From Nitrospirota bacterium (GTDB lineage Bacteria; Nitrospirota; Thermodesulfovibrionia; UBA6902): a stretch of 64,000 nucleotides of DNA. Within the stretch, counting starts at the first letter, position 1; the number at the start of each line of letters is the position of its first letter. The notes below the pieces were generated by a model. It searched no databases. It was not told the origin of the DNA and saw only the letters and a list, made by a program, of their open reading frames with translations. The DNA lies in contig JACQZE010000010.1 of assembly GCA_016207885.1 (NCBI GenBank), positions 35,760 through 99,759 on the forward strand, in the 5' to 3' direction. Both the position numbers and the translations under genes were made by a program. Of this stretch, positions 1 to 8,856 are shown in pieces.

Positions 1-16
1 CTACTCGCACTTAAAA

Positions 17-92
17 GGCGACGTACCCAAGTGGCTAAGGGGGAGGTCTGCAAAACCTTTATTCAGCGGTTCGAATCCGCTCGTCGCCTCCA
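17..92 (+). tRNA. tRNA-Cys (GCA)
   Basis: The 7-bp acceptor stem (17-23 with 82-88) closes a full cloverleaf. The anticodon loop CTGCAAA gives anticodon GCA, and the T arm carries GGTTCGAATCC. The discriminator base is T, as is usual for tRNA-Cys, and CCA is encoded at 90-92. The gene ends 43 bases before the lytic transglycosylase start. Confidence 0.96.
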
Positions 93-135
93 ATACTTTT
101 ATTGTTTGTCTGAGCCTTTTAAACTAATATATCTA

Positions 136-2217
136 ATGCTATTTCCATCGGTTCGAAAGATTCCTTATCTTGTTTTGTTTCTACTTTCTTTTTTGTTCTT
201 TGCACGGATCTCTCATGCTTCATACTTTCAGCCTGATGAGGCTGAGACTCAGATAAAAGAGGCTGCCGAATTCATAAGTTCAGGCAAATATGAAGATGCA
301 GAAACATCGCTTCTAAAGCTGATAGAAAGATATTCTTCAGATGGCAGGGCCTTGTTTTTGCTTGGGAGGCTTTACCTGATAAAAGGGGAGGCTGTTAAGG
401 CGGAGCAATATCTGAAGAAGGCAGAAGAGGCATACCCGCTTCTTAAAGATTATGCATTAAAACTTCTTGCCGATAATTATGTCAAGAGCAGGGAATATGA
501 AAAGGCGCTTGATGCGGCAGCTCTGATAAAGAGCAGCATTCTCAAAAAAGAAGTGATGCTTCTCAGGATAAAATCCCTGCTTGCACTAAAAAGGGATGAT
601 GATGCGAGGAGAGAACTGCATGAATTTGTCCGTTTATATCCTCAGGAGTGGAATTACAAATGGATGCTTGCATCACTGCTTAGGGAAAGAGGCGAAACAG
701 AAGCAGCTGTAAAGATCTATAAAGACATATATATAAGCGCATCCCCGCTCTCTACTGATGCGAGCAGAGAACTGAAACCTTTAAAGGCTGATATATTTAC
801 CAAGAGAGAGATATTAAAAAGGGCTGACAACTTTTTTAAAAATGGCGACTACAGGCTGGCAGAGCTTAATTACAATCGTGCGCTGAAAGGTTTTATAGAT
901 CCCATCAGGAAGAGAATAAAATATCAGATCGCTATGTGCCGTTTCAGGCTTAAGGATTATGACAGGTCAGCCGCCCTATTTGGCACAGTAGGATCTGCAA
1001 GGGCAAAATACTGGCAGGCAAGGTCTCTTTACAGGGCTGACAGGTTCGGAGAGTTTGTGCAGGCAGTAAATGAACTCCGGAAGAAGTACCCTCATGACAA
1101 ACACTATGCAATGGCTCTCTTTGTTTACGCCGACGATTTCAGGAGAAAGGGTGATGTGAATGCGGCTACAGAGATTTATAATAGAATAACAGAGAACTCA
1201 CCGTCAGATGCAGAGGAGGCGTTGTGGGGGATAGCGTGGATGAACTACTCTGCCGGCAATTATGAAACTGCGCTCGCAAGTTTTATCAGGCTCTCTGAAT
1301 ATAAGAAGAGCAAAGATTACAATAAGTACATCTACTGGAAGGCAAGGAGCATTGATAAGCTGTCTGAGAAGTGCCTTAATGATAAATCCGAAGGTGTGAA
1401 TTGTCCGGCGCCGGGCAAGTATCTCATTAAAGATTTTGCTCCTGATAACAGCTATTACGGTTTGCTGATAAGGTTGAATTACGGTGTTGGAGAGATGCCT
1501 GAGAGGGCTGATCTTTACACGCCTGAAAGGCCGGAGGGCGAGAGCTTTGAGAGGATAGAGGCGCTTGCTCTTCTTGGAATGAGGTATGAGGCGGTGAATG
1601 AGATTGGTGCGGTTTTATCAAAATCTCTGGCCAACAGGGAGCTGTTATATCTCGGGTATCTGGCGAAGGGCATTGATGAATATAAAAGCATAATCAGATT
1701 TGCCGAGGGAGCGGATGGGAAGGATTTTCTCCCTCTGTCATACCCGCGGGCTTACTGGGACATAATAAGCCGTGTATCTGAATCAAAAGGCATAGACCCG
1801 TATCTTGTTGAGGCTCTTATCAGGGAAGAGAGCAGATTTGATCCTGCTGCGCTCTCATGGGCAGGGGCGCACGGACTTATGCAGCTTATGCCTGCCACAG
1901 CCGCCAGGATGAAGGCGGACGCAGGAGTTGTTCTGAATGACGAGTCAGACCTGCATGATGCCGAGAAGAATATTCTCATTGGGACGCAGTACCTGTCTTT
2001 TCTCTTAAAGGAATTCAGCGTATTGCCTTTTTCTATAGCATCCTATAACGCCGGCGAGAACGCGGTAAGAGGATGGATGAAGAGGTATCAAGGAAGGGCC
2101 TCTGATGAGATCATAGAGGAGATCCCTTATGATGAGACAAGGAATTATGTAAAAAAGGTCTTGAGGAGTTACTGGCGGTACAGGTTATTATACGGGCTGG
2201 ATATTGAGGGATATTGA
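136..2217 (+). CDS. slt: Slt70-type soluble lytic murein transglycosylase
   Basis: A periplasmic enzyme that cleaves the MurNAc-GlcNAc bond of peptidoglycan to give 1,6-anhydro ends. The ATG at 136 is preferred because the longer frame starts inside tRNA-Cys and because it places a hydrophobic signal peptide (about residues 9-28, ending SHA) at the N terminus. Residues 30-500 are helical TPR-like repeats, forming the Slt70 superhelix. The SLT catalytic domain covers about 535-690. It has the REES motif with the presumed catalytic Glu near 564, followed by GLMQLMPATA and a SYNAGE motif. The length of 693 aa is normal for Slt70-type proteins. No clear Shine-Dalgarno is visible. The family is certain; the exact start is less so. 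Confidence 0.92.
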   Translation: MLFPSVRKIPYLVLFLLSFLFFARISHASYFQPDEAETQIKEAAEFISSGKYEDAETSLLKLIERYSSDGRALFLLGRLYLIKGEAVKAEQYLKKAEEAYPLLKDYALKLLADNYVKSREYEKALDAAALIKSSILKKEVMLLRIKSLLALKRDDDARRELHEFVRLYPQEWNYKWMLASLLRERGETEAAVKIYKDIYISASPLSTDASRELKPLKADIFTKREILKRADNFFKNGDYRLAELNYNRALKGFIDPIRKRIKYQIAMCRFRLKDYDRSAALFGTVGSARAKYWQARSLYRADRFGEFVQAVNELRKKYPHDKHYAMALFVYADDFRRKGDVNAATEIYNRITENSPSDAEEALWGIAWMNYSAGNYETALASFIRLSEYKKSKDYNKYIYWKARSIDKLSEKCLNDKSEGVNCPAPGKYLIKDFAPDNSYYGLLIRLNYGVGEMPERADLYTPERPEGESFERIEALALLGMRYEAVNEIGAVLSKSLANRELLYLGYLAKGIDEYKSIIRFAEGADGKDFLPLSYPRAYWDIISRVSESKGIDPYLVEALIREESRFDPAALSWAGAHGLMQLMPATAARMKADAGVVLNDESDLHDAEKNILIGTQYLSFLLKEFSVLPFSIASYNAGENAVRGWMKRYQGRASDEIIEEIPYDETRNYVKKVLRSYWRYRLLYGLDIEGY

Positions 2218-2331
2218 TTTTTGAGTATAATTAAGCAGATAGATTAAAGGGCTTTACTTTTAGGTTTAACTTTGATAACTTACAAACTGACAAAACAGGA
2301 AGTCTTTAATTTCTTAAGGGAGGATGATGTC

Positions 2332-2601
2332 TTGGATAAGATAAAGTTGCTTGAGGAGAAGATAACGCAGGTGATCATAAAGCTGAAATCTCTTTCAGAT
2401 GAGAATAGTTTGCTGAATTCCAGGGTGCAGGAACTCAAGGAAGAACTGGCGAAGAAGGATGAGCAGCTTATATCAGCTAAGAAAGAATTAGAGGGCGCCA
2501 ATAAACTGAAAGAAAATATTGAAAAGCTCAACAGCGAGCGTGACGCCGTTAAATCCCAGATCGAGGGTTTGATAGGCGAGCTTGAATCCATAGAGCTTTA
2601 G
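2332..2601 (+). CDS. ZapB-like short coiled-coil protein
   Basis: An 89-aa protein, almost entirely heptad coiled coil rich in Leu, Lys and Glu. A TTG start at 2332 is chosen because GGGAGG at 2318-2323 lies 8 bases upstream; the longer frame from 2272 has no ribosome site. The stop is 11 bases before zapA. Size, coiled coil and neighbourhood match the ZapB-like proteins often found beside zapA, where they act with FtsZ and ZapA at the division ring. The assignment rests on context and general form, since coiled coils carry little specific sequence signal. Confidence 0.7.
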   Translation: MDKIKLLEEKITQVIIKLKSLSDENSLLNSRVQELKEELAKKDEQLISAKKELEGANKLKENIEKLNSERDAVKSQIEGLIGELESIEL

Positions 2602-2612
2602 GGGATTATTCT

Positions 2613-2882
2613 ATGCGATCAATAGAGGTGCAGATCCTTGGCCAGAACTACTCAATAAAAACAGATGAGGATGAGGCTTATATAAAAAAACTCGCCCACT
2701 ATGTTGACAGTAAATTAAAAGAGGTCTATAGCGCCGCCCCTAACTCCAATCATGTAAAGGTGGCGATCATGGCTGCCTTGGGCATAGCTGATGAACTCTT
2801 CAAAACCAGAGATGATCTGGAATCCTTTGACAAAATAGTTGAGGAGAAGACAAGGGTCTTGTCGAGCCTGCTTGAAGAGTAG
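2613..2882 (+). CDS. zapA: Cell division protein ZapA
   Basis: An 89-aa protein with the ZapA pattern: an N-terminal strand region (VQILGQNYSIKTDEDEAYI), then a helix with LAHYVDSKL, an AALGIADELF segment and a C-terminal coiled coil. ZapA binds and bundles FtsZ filaments at the Z-ring. It lies directly after the ZapB-like gene and 50 bases before lysS, probably in one transcript. Length is typical of the short ZapA family. Confidence 0.88.
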   Translation: MRSIEVQILGQNYSIKTDEDEAYIKKLAHYVDSKLKEVYSAAPNSNHVKVAIMAALGIADELFKTRDDLESFDKIVEEKTRVLSSLLEE

Positions 2883-2932
2883 TCCTGAACTATTCGGCTG
2901 CTTTGGATATTACCCCTTTTTTAGAGTGAATA

Positions 2933-4432
2933 ATGGAAGAACATAACGTATTGATACAGGAGAGGCTCAGGAAGCTTCAGAAGCTTAAGGATTCAGGGAT
3001 AGATCCTTACGGAGGCCCTTTTGCCGTAAAGGACAAGGCTGCGGATATCCATTCAGCCTATGCGGGTAAAAGCAAGGATGAACTGCTGCAGGAGGAGACC
3101 AATTGCACTATAGCTGGCCGCATCGTGGCGTTCAGGGGGTTCGGCAAGGCTGCCTTTGCCCACATACAGGATACGACAGGAAGGATACAGGTCTATTTTA
3201 AGAAGGAGGTTCTGGGTGAAAGTTATGACCTGCTGAAGAATATGGACATTGGCGATATAGCAGGTTTAAGCGGAACCCTCTTTAAAACGAAGACCGATGA
3301 ACTTACTATAGAGGTGAAGAGCTTTTCCCTGCTCTGCAAATCACTGCGCCCCTTGCCTGAGAAATGGCACGGGCTTAAAGATATCGAGATAAGGTACAGG
3401 CAGCGGTATGTCGACCTTATCGTTAACCCTGCTGTGAAGGATGTCTTTATAAAGCGCAGCATGCTGATAAAGGCGCTCAGGGACTTTTTTGATTCCAGGG
3501 ATTTCATAGAGGTTGAGACTCCGATGATGCATCAGATCCCCGGAGGGGCTGCTGCAAATCCGTTCATCACGCATCATAAAGCTTTAGGCATAGATCTTTA
3601 TCTGAGGATCGCTCCGGAGCTTTATCTCAAGCGGCTCCTTGTCGGCGGGTATGACAGGGTATATGAGATAAATAAGAACTTCAGGAATGAGGGCATTTCA
3701 AAAAAACACAACCCTGAATTTACAATGCTTGAGTTTTATATATCTTATGCTGATTACAGATATCTTATGGACTTTACCGAAGAGCTGATCACTCTTCTCT
3801 GTAAAAAGGTCAATGGGGCTTTAAAGGTGCCGCATGGGGATGACGGCAGTGAGACGATAGACTTTACGCCTCCGTGGCCGAGGATGACTATTATGGAGGC
3901 GATGGAGAAGGAAGGCGTTGCTCCGGCAGTATTCAGCAGCATTGAGAAAGCCAGAGCTTTTGCATCTGCCAATAATATCGGTTTCGACAAGAATGCCTCG
4001 CATGGGAAGATATTAGATGAGATATTCAAAGAGAAGGTTGAGTGGAAGCTCATTCAGCCGACCTTTATAACAGACTATCCTGTTGAGCTCTCTCCGCTTG
4101 CAAAGAGAAAGAAAGAGAACCCTGACCTGGTGGAGAGGTTCGAGCTCTTTGTTGCAGGAAGGGAGATCGCAAATGCCTTTTCAGAACTCAATGACCCGGC
4201 CGACCAGAAGCAGAGGTTCCTTGAGCAGGTCGAGGCAAGAGAGAAGGGCGATGATGAGGCAAACCATATGGATGAGGATTATGTCCGGGCGCTTGAATAC
4301 GGGATGCCGCCTGCCGCAGGAGAGGGGATCGGGATCGACAGGCTTCTCATGGTGCTGACAAACTCCCAGTCGATACGGGACGTGATACTATTCCCTCAGA
4401 TGAAACCGGAACAGCAGCAAGGCCAGGAATAA
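2933..4432 (+). CDS. lysS: Lysyl-tRNA synthetase, class II
   Basis: Charges tRNA-Lys with lysine using ATP. The 499-aa length fits bacterial LysS. An OB-fold anticodon-binding domain (about residues 55-150) is followed by the class II catalytic domain. Motif 1 is near [10 protein letters not shown], motif 2 is [13 protein letters not shown], and motif 3 is GIGIDRLLM near the C terminus. It follows zapA and precedes the lol operon on the same strand. Confidence 0.97.
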   Translation: MEEHNVLIQERLRKLQKLKDSGIDPYGGPFAVKDKAADIHSAYAGKSKDELLQEETNCTIAGRIVAFRGFGKAAFAHIQDTTGRIQVYFKKEVLGESYDLLKNMDIGDIAGLSGTLFKTKTDELTIEVKSFSLLCKSLRPLPEKWHGLKDIEIRYRQRYVDLIVNPAVKDVFIKRSMLIKALRDFFDSRDFIEVETPMMHQIPGGAAANPFITHHKALGIDLYLRIAPELYLKRLLVGGYDRVYEINKNFRNEGISKKHNPEFTMLEFYISYADYRYLMDFTEELITLLCKKVNGALKVPHGDDGSETIDFTPPWPRMTIMEAMEKEGVAPAVFSSIEKARAFASANNIGFDKNASHGKILDEIFKEKVEWKLIQPTFITDYPVELSPLAKRKKENPDLVERFELFVAGREIANAFSELNDPADQKQRFLEQVEAREKGDDEANHMDEDYVRALEYGMPPAAGEGIGIDRLLMVLTNSQSIRDVILFPQMKPEQQQGQE

Positions 4433-4457
4433 AAAATAAGATTTCAATCTATATTTT

Positions 4458-5726
4458 ATGAACCTTCCTTATCAGTTCTTCATAGCGATCCGCTACTTCA
4501 GAAGCAAGAAAAAGAGCCGGGGGATATCGTTAAACACTTTAATATCCATCGGAGGAGTTGCGTTAGGCGTAATGGCGCTGATAATCGTCCTTTCCGTCAT
4601 GGAGGGATTTCAGAAGGATCTTCAGGAAAAGATACTCGGCGTCAATGCGCATATAGTTGTGCAGAGTTATGACGGCAGGATATCTGATCATGATTCCATG
4701 ATGAAGACCATAAGGTCTGATGCTGATGTCGTGTCATCTTCCCCGTATATCTACGGCCAGGTCATGCTAAGGTCAGGCGACAGAGTGAACGGTGTTATCT
4801 TAAAGGGCATTGATCCGGCGCTTGAGGCGAAGACAACGGATGTGCTGAACAGCCTTAAAGAAGGGAGTTTGGCAGGCCTTAAGGAAGGCAGGGATGTTCC
4901 AGAGATAATAATAGGCATGGAGCTTCTCAGGACGCTTGGAGCATTTGTGGGCGATGAGATAGAGATGATATCGCCTGTAAGCGAGGTCGGGCCGCTCGGC
5001 ATGATCCCCAGGATGAAGAAGTTCCGCATCGGCGGAGCCTTCAGGGTCGGGATGTTCGAGTATGATTCAGGACTTGCTTTTATCAATATCAAAGATGCGC
5101 AGAAGTTCCTCAGCTATGGAAGTTCGGTCACGGGAATAGAGGTGCGAGTCAATGATATTTATAAAGCTGAAGGGATAGCGGAAAGGATCGGCGATTCTCT
5201 CAACAGGCCGGGGACAGGGAATGCGGATGAAAGGATCCCTTCAATAAAGTATTATGCATGGGATTGGATACGTATGAACAGGAACCTTTTTTCAGCACTG
5301 AAGCTTGAGAAGATAGTGATGTTCATAATACTCACACTTGTGATACTCGTCGCATCGTTTAATATAGTCAGCAATCTGATAATGATCGTCATTGAAAAGT
5401 CGAGAGAGATAGCTATCCTGAAGGCTGTTGGCGCTACGTCCGCGGGTATCATGTTCATCTTCATGATCCACGGCCTGATCATCGGTCTTCTTGGCACTGC
5501 CTTTGGTGTTGCCGGAGGTTATATCGTATGCCAGATGCTTAAGACCTATAAGTTCATCAGCCTGCCTGCTGATGTCTACTATCTCAGCTATCTTCCTGTG
5601 AGGATGGAACTGTTTGATTTTCTTATCGTGCCTGCGGCAGCGATACTGATAAGTTTTCTTGCGACTATCTATCCTTCCTGGCAGGCTGCAAAGCTTCACC
5701 CTGTAGAACCGCTCAGGTATGAATAA
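4458..5726 (+). CDS. lolC: Lipoprotein-releasing ABC transporter permease LolC/LolE
   Basis: Inner-membrane permease of the Lol system, which extracts lipoproteins from the inner membrane for transfer to the outer membrane. The N-terminal part (FFIAIRYFRSKKKSRG, then a TM helix around residues 24-48) is typical of LolC/E. A large periplasmic MacB-like domain follows, then three TM helices (about 275-300, 325-355, 385-405) of the FtsX domain. Length 422 aa is normal. One permease gene is present, so it probably works as a homodimer (LolF-like). It is followed by a small membrane ORF and lolD. Confidence 0.93.
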   Translation: MNLPYQFFIAIRYFRSKKKSRGISLNTLISIGGVALGVMALIIVLSVMEGFQKDLQEKILGVNAHIVVQSYDGRISDHDSMMKTIRSDADVVSSSPYIYGQVMLRSGDRVNGVILKGIDPALEAKTTDVLNSLKEGSLAGLKEGRDVPEIIIGMELLRTLGAFVGDEIEMISPVSEVGPLGMIPRMKKFRIGGAFRVGMFEYDSGLAFINIKDAQKFLSYGSSVTGIEVRVNDIYKAEGIAERIGDSLNRPGTGNADERIPSIKYYAWDWIRMNRNLFSALKLEKIVMFIILTLVILVASFNIVSNLIMIVIEKSREIAILKAVGATSAGIMFIFMIHGLIIGLLGTAFGVAGGYIVCQMLKTYKFISLPADVYYLSYLPVRMELFDFLIVPAAAILISFLATIYPSWQAAKLHPVEPLRYE

Positions 5727-5746
5727 AGATTTAAAGGAGGCAGCAA

Positions 5747-5923
5747 TTGAGAATATTGATCAATGTCGGCCTGTTTATTTTTTTTCTGCTTGCAGTATGC
5801 GCAGTTCTCGCTTTTTGGAAGGGCGGGGATCCTTTCAGATGGCTGGGAGATAATATTGTAGTTTTAGGCAAGGCTGTCATCAGCATCGGAGACAGTGTTG
5901 ATGAGTTTCTGCATAGAAGATAA
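5747..5923 (+). CDS. Small membrane protein between lolC and lolD (58 aa)
   Basis: Unrecognised. A TTG start at 5747 lies 6 bases after a perfect ribosome site AAAGGAGG (5733-5740). The protein begins MRILINVGLF, has one strongly hydrophobic helix (about residues 5-24), then a short soluble tail ending DEFLHRR. The stop at 5921-5923 directly abuts the lolD reading frame. The strong ribosome site, tight spacing and membrane helix make it a likely real gene. A role as an accessory subunit of the Lol transporter is only a suggestion from position. Confidence 0.7.
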   Translation: MRILINVGLFIFFLLAVCAVLAFWKGGDPFRWLGDNIVVLGKAVISIGDSVDEFLHRR

Positions 5924-5941
5924 TTGATCCTGGATAGAGAG

Positions 5942-6622
5942 ATGAAAATGGCTGTTGAACCACTGATAAAGATAAAAAATATATCTAAAACTTTTTCCGC
6001 GCCCGGCGGAGACCTGACTGTTTTAAAGGATGTCAGTTTTGAAGTGAAACGCGGCGAGATGGCCGCTATCATGGGCCCTTCAGGCGCAGGAAAGAGCACA
6101 CTTCTTCATATACTCGGCGCGTTGGACAGGCCTACTTCAGGGAGCCTGCATTTCGAAGGGACTGACATGCTCTCACTTTCAAATGATGCATTAGCCGGAT
6201 TCAGGAATAAAACCGTTGGTTTTGTATTTCAGTTTCACCATCTCCTGCCTGAGTTCAATACTATTGAAAATGTAATAATGCCTGCGCTCATCGCAGGGCT
6301 TAATCGTGAAGCAGCAAGGGGGAAAGCAGAAGAAGTTTTAAAATCCCTGGGCCTCTCCAAAAGGCTGCTACATAAGCCTGGAGAGCTTTCTGGTGGAGAG
6401 CAGCAGAGAGTTGCCGTTGCAAGAGCGCTCATGCTCGACCCGAAGGTTGTGCTTGCCGATGAGCCGACAGGCAATCTTGACACCCAGACCGGTGAGGAGT
6501 TATTCAATCTCTTAATTGAACTTAACAAAAAAGGCATCACATTCATTATCGTCACTCATAATGAGATCCTCGCTTCAAGATGCGGAAGGATTATTAATAT
6601 GAGGGACGGTATTGTTGTTTGA
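5942..6622 (+). CDS. lolD: Lipoprotein-releasing ABC transporter ATPase LolD
   Basis: Cytoplasmic ATPase that powers lipoprotein extraction with LolC/E. It has Walker A GPSGAGKST, the Q-loop region FQFHHLLPEF, the signature LSGGEQQR, Walker B VVLADEP and the switch His in IIVTHNE. The 226-aa length is usual for LolD. The frame is open from a TTG at 5924. ATG at 5942 or 5948 is more likely, with a weak purine-rich site just upstream. It completes the lolC/small ORF/lolD operon. Confidence 0.93.
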   Translation: MKMAVEPLIKIKNISKTFSAPGGDLTVLKDVSFEVKRGEMAAIMGPSGAGKSTLLHILGALDRPTSGSLHFEGTDMLSLSNDALAGFRNKTVGFVFQFHHLLPEFNTIENVIMPALIAGLNREAARGKAEEVLKSLGLSKRLLHKPGELSGGEQQRVAVARALMLDPKVVLADEPTGNLDTQTGEELFNLLIELNKKGITFIIVTHNEILASRCGRIINMRDGIVV

Positions 6623-6772
6623 TCGTTATTCCTGAGTACCCCCTGCCCCGATATTTCCATCTGTGTTTATCTGTAATTAAAATAAAGCTTGACAAAAAAG
6701 ATTATTTATAATTCAATGTTTAGTATATATCCATATATATAAGCCATATATCTATAATAACTGGTATTAATT

Positions 6773-7237
6773 ATGATCCTTTATCTTGTGCGCCATGGAG
6801 ATGCAAAAAGCAAAAATGAAGATCCCTCAAGGGGCCTTTCTGATAACGGGATTGTGGATGTTAAGAGGGTTGCAGGGCATCTTGCCGGGTTAAATGTGAG
6901 GGTGGAGAGGATATTTCACAGCGGTAAATTAAGGGCTATGCAGACTGCGCAGATAATGTCCGATGCTGTCGGGATTGATCATCCCATCACTGAAACAGAC
7001 GGGCTTGCCCCTATGGATGACCCCGGGATATGGTATGAACGCATATGCGAGATGAAGTACGACGCTATGCTTGTAGGCCATCTGCCCTATTTGGGTATCC
7101 TTTCCGCATTGCTGCTTTCCGGGTCTCAGGATAACGGATTTGTGGAATTTGAGACGGGCGGGGTTGCCTGTTTTGAAAGGGCGGAGGATTGCAGATGGGA
7201 GCTGAAGTGGAAGACAGGGCCGGAGGAAATTAAATGA
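6773..7237 (+). CDS. sixA: SixA-like phosphohistidine phosphatase
   Basis: Histidine phosphatase superfamily protein of 154 aa. The catalytic RHG motif (LVRHGDA) sits at residues 6-12, and the second conserved His is in LVGHLPYL. It lacks the longer insertions of phosphoglycerate mutases and matches SixA in size. SixA removes phosphate from His of phosphotransfer proteins; the target here is unknown. A TTGACA at 6689-6694 and a TATAAT at 6753-6758 lie upstream. No Shine-Dalgarno is seen before the ATG. The stop overlaps the rmuC start (ATGA), implying translational coupling. Confidence 0.85.
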   Translation: MILYLVRHGDAKSKNEDPSRGLSDNGIVDVKRVAGHLAGLNVRVERIFHSGKLRAMQTAQIMSDAVGIDHPITETDGLAPMDDPGIWYERICEMKYDAMLVGHLPYLGILSALLLSGSQDNGFVEFETGGVACFERAEDCRWELKWKTGPEEIK

Positions 7238-8538
7238 TGACGATGCTAATAATATTAACAGCTTTGATTGCGGTTGTAATTATTTTATTGATTATTTTAA
7301 TTACACGTAATCCTAATAAAAAAATGATGCAGATAGAAACTCAGTTATCATCTTTTGAGAAGAGCCAGGAGAGAACGGAGAGGGCATTAAGGGATGAGAT
7401 AGCAAAGAACAGGGAAGAGACCACCAGCAATTCGAAACAATTGCGGGAAGAAATAGTGAATAGTATGACTAATATTGCAAACTTACAAAAAGACCAACTT
7501 GATATATTCTCAAAACAGCTTACTGCTTTGACGTCTTCTAACGAAGATAAGCTTTCTAAAATGAGAGAAACTATTGAAGCAAAACTGAAACTCATACAGG
7601 ATGATAACACGAAGAAACTGGATCAAATGAGAGAGACTGTTGATGAAAAACTCCATGCCACACTTGAGAAGCGTTTAGGAGAATCTTTTAAGCAGGTTAG
7701 TGAAAGATTGGAACAGGTTCACAAAGGATTAGGGGAAATGCAGACACTTGCTGTTGGAGTCGGTGATTTGAAGAAGGTTTTATCGAATGTAAAAACCAGA
7801 GGCATATTGGGCGAAATTCAGCTTGGCAATATTTTGGAGCAGATACTTACGCCGGAGCAATATTCAAAAAATGTAGCCACCAAAAAAGGAAGCAGGGAAA
7901 ATGTAGAGTTTGCGATTAAGCTTCCGGGGAAAGACGATTCAGGGGAAGTCGTTTATTTGCCTTTGGATTCAAAGTTCCCTCTTGAGAATTATCATGCATT
8001 AATTAATGCATATGAACATGGAGAGATTGCTGTAATTGACAGGTTTGTAAAGCTTCTTGAAGATGACATTAAAAAATGCGCCAAAGACATCCGTGATAAA
8101 TATATTAATCCTCCCCAAACAACCGATTTCGGGATTTTATTTCTTCCGATTGAGGGACTTTACTCCGAGGTTGTCAGAAGACCTACGTTACTTGAAATCT
8201 TGCAAAGAGACTTTAAAATAATGATTGCGGGACCAACAACCTTATCCGCATTTTTAAATAGCCTACAAATGGGATTCAGAACATTGGTTATTGAGAAACG
8301 TTCAAGCGAAGTATGGAAGATTTTGGGAGCGGTTAAGGCAGAGTTTGGCAAGTTTGGTGCTATTCTTGAGAAGACACATAAACAGTTAAAAACAGCGAGC
8401 GATACAATAGAAGATGCAGCAAGAAAATCTCGCACTATTGAGACAAAATTAAGGAAAGTGCAGGAACTTCCTTCACAGGAGGCAGTTGAATTGATAGGTG
8501 ACGTTGATGAAACTGAAAAAGATGGTGTAATTACATAA
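7234..8538 (+). CDS. rmuC: RmuC-family protein (DNA recombination)
   Basis: A 434-aa protein with an N-terminal TM helix (about residues 4-24), a long coiled coil (30-160) and a C-terminal RmuC domain. The domain contains a GILGEIQLGNIL motif, a LPLDSKFP motif and FLPIEGLYSEV, all typical of the family. RmuC proteins limit certain DNA rearrangements and have a predicted nuclease-like fold; the biochemical role is poorly known. The start overlaps the sixA stop. The codons look more AT-rich than those of neighbouring genes. Confidence 0.9.
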   Translation: MMTMLIILTALIAVVIILLIILITRNPNKKMMQIETQLSSFEKSQERTERALRDEIAKNREETTSNSKQLREEIVNSMTNIANLQKDQLDIFSKQLTALTSSNEDKLSKMRETIEAKLKLIQDDNTKKLDQMRETVDEKLHATLEKRLGESFKQVSERLEQVHKGLGEMQTLAVGVGDLKKVLSNVKTRGILGEIQLGNILEQILTPEQYSKNVATKKGSRENVEFAIKLPGKDDSGEVVYLPLDSKFPLENYHALINAYEHGEIAVIDRFVKLLEDDIKKCAKDIRDKYINPPQTTDFGILFLPIEGLYSEVVRRPTLLEILQRDFKIMIAGPTTLSAFLNSLQMGFRTLVIEKRSSEVWKILGAVKAEFGKFGAILEKTHKQLKTASDTIEDAARKSRTIETKLRKVQELPSQEAVELIGDVDETEKDGVIT

Positions 8539-8571
8539 ATCGCAAACCTTAATTAAACAAAGGAGGGCATC

Positions 8572-8850
8572 ATGTCGGAGAAACTGAGTCATGAAGAGTT
8601 TATCAGAAAGGCTATTGTAAGTTTAAGGAAGGAGGGCTACAAGGGCATACACACTGTGTACTCAGGTTTCAACAACGCTTTCAAGAAGTATTTTGAGGGG
8701 GCCAATCCTGTTGATGAGACCAATAAGCTTGCAAAGGAAGGGAAGCTCGTCATCAGGCCTGTTAAGGGCGGGGTAATGCTCTATCTGCCTGAGGATGTCA
8801 CACCTCAAAAGGACATTGGTGATGAGGCGCTCAAGAAGATGGGGCTTTAA
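8572..8850 (+). CDS. Conserved-looking small protein, possible winged helix
   Basis: Unrecognised 92-aa protein with a very good ribosome site (AAAGGAGGGCATC just before the ATG). The N-terminal half is helical (HEEFIRKAIVSLRKEGYKGIH). The C-terminal half has GKLVIRPVKGGVMLYLPED, which could be the wing of a winged-helix fold. There are no membrane segments or cysteines. It lies 6 bases before the dGTPase gene and probably shares its transcript. DNA binding is a guess from shape only. Confidence 0.75.
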   Translation: MSEKLSHEEFIRKAIVSLRKEGYKGIHTVYSGFNNAFKKYFEGANPVDETNKLAKEGKLVIRPVKGGVMLYLPEDVTPQKDIGDEALKKMGL

Positions 8851-8856
8851 TTTAAT

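Noticed and set aside
31..135. N-terminal extension of the Slt reading frame
   Set aside because: It translates tRNA-Cys sequence and lies before a good signal peptide, so the ATG at 136 is used.
6689..6712. TTGACA plus TATAAT upstream of sixA as one promoter
   Set aside because: The spacing is 12 bases, too short for sigma-70. The two elements may belong to different promoters.
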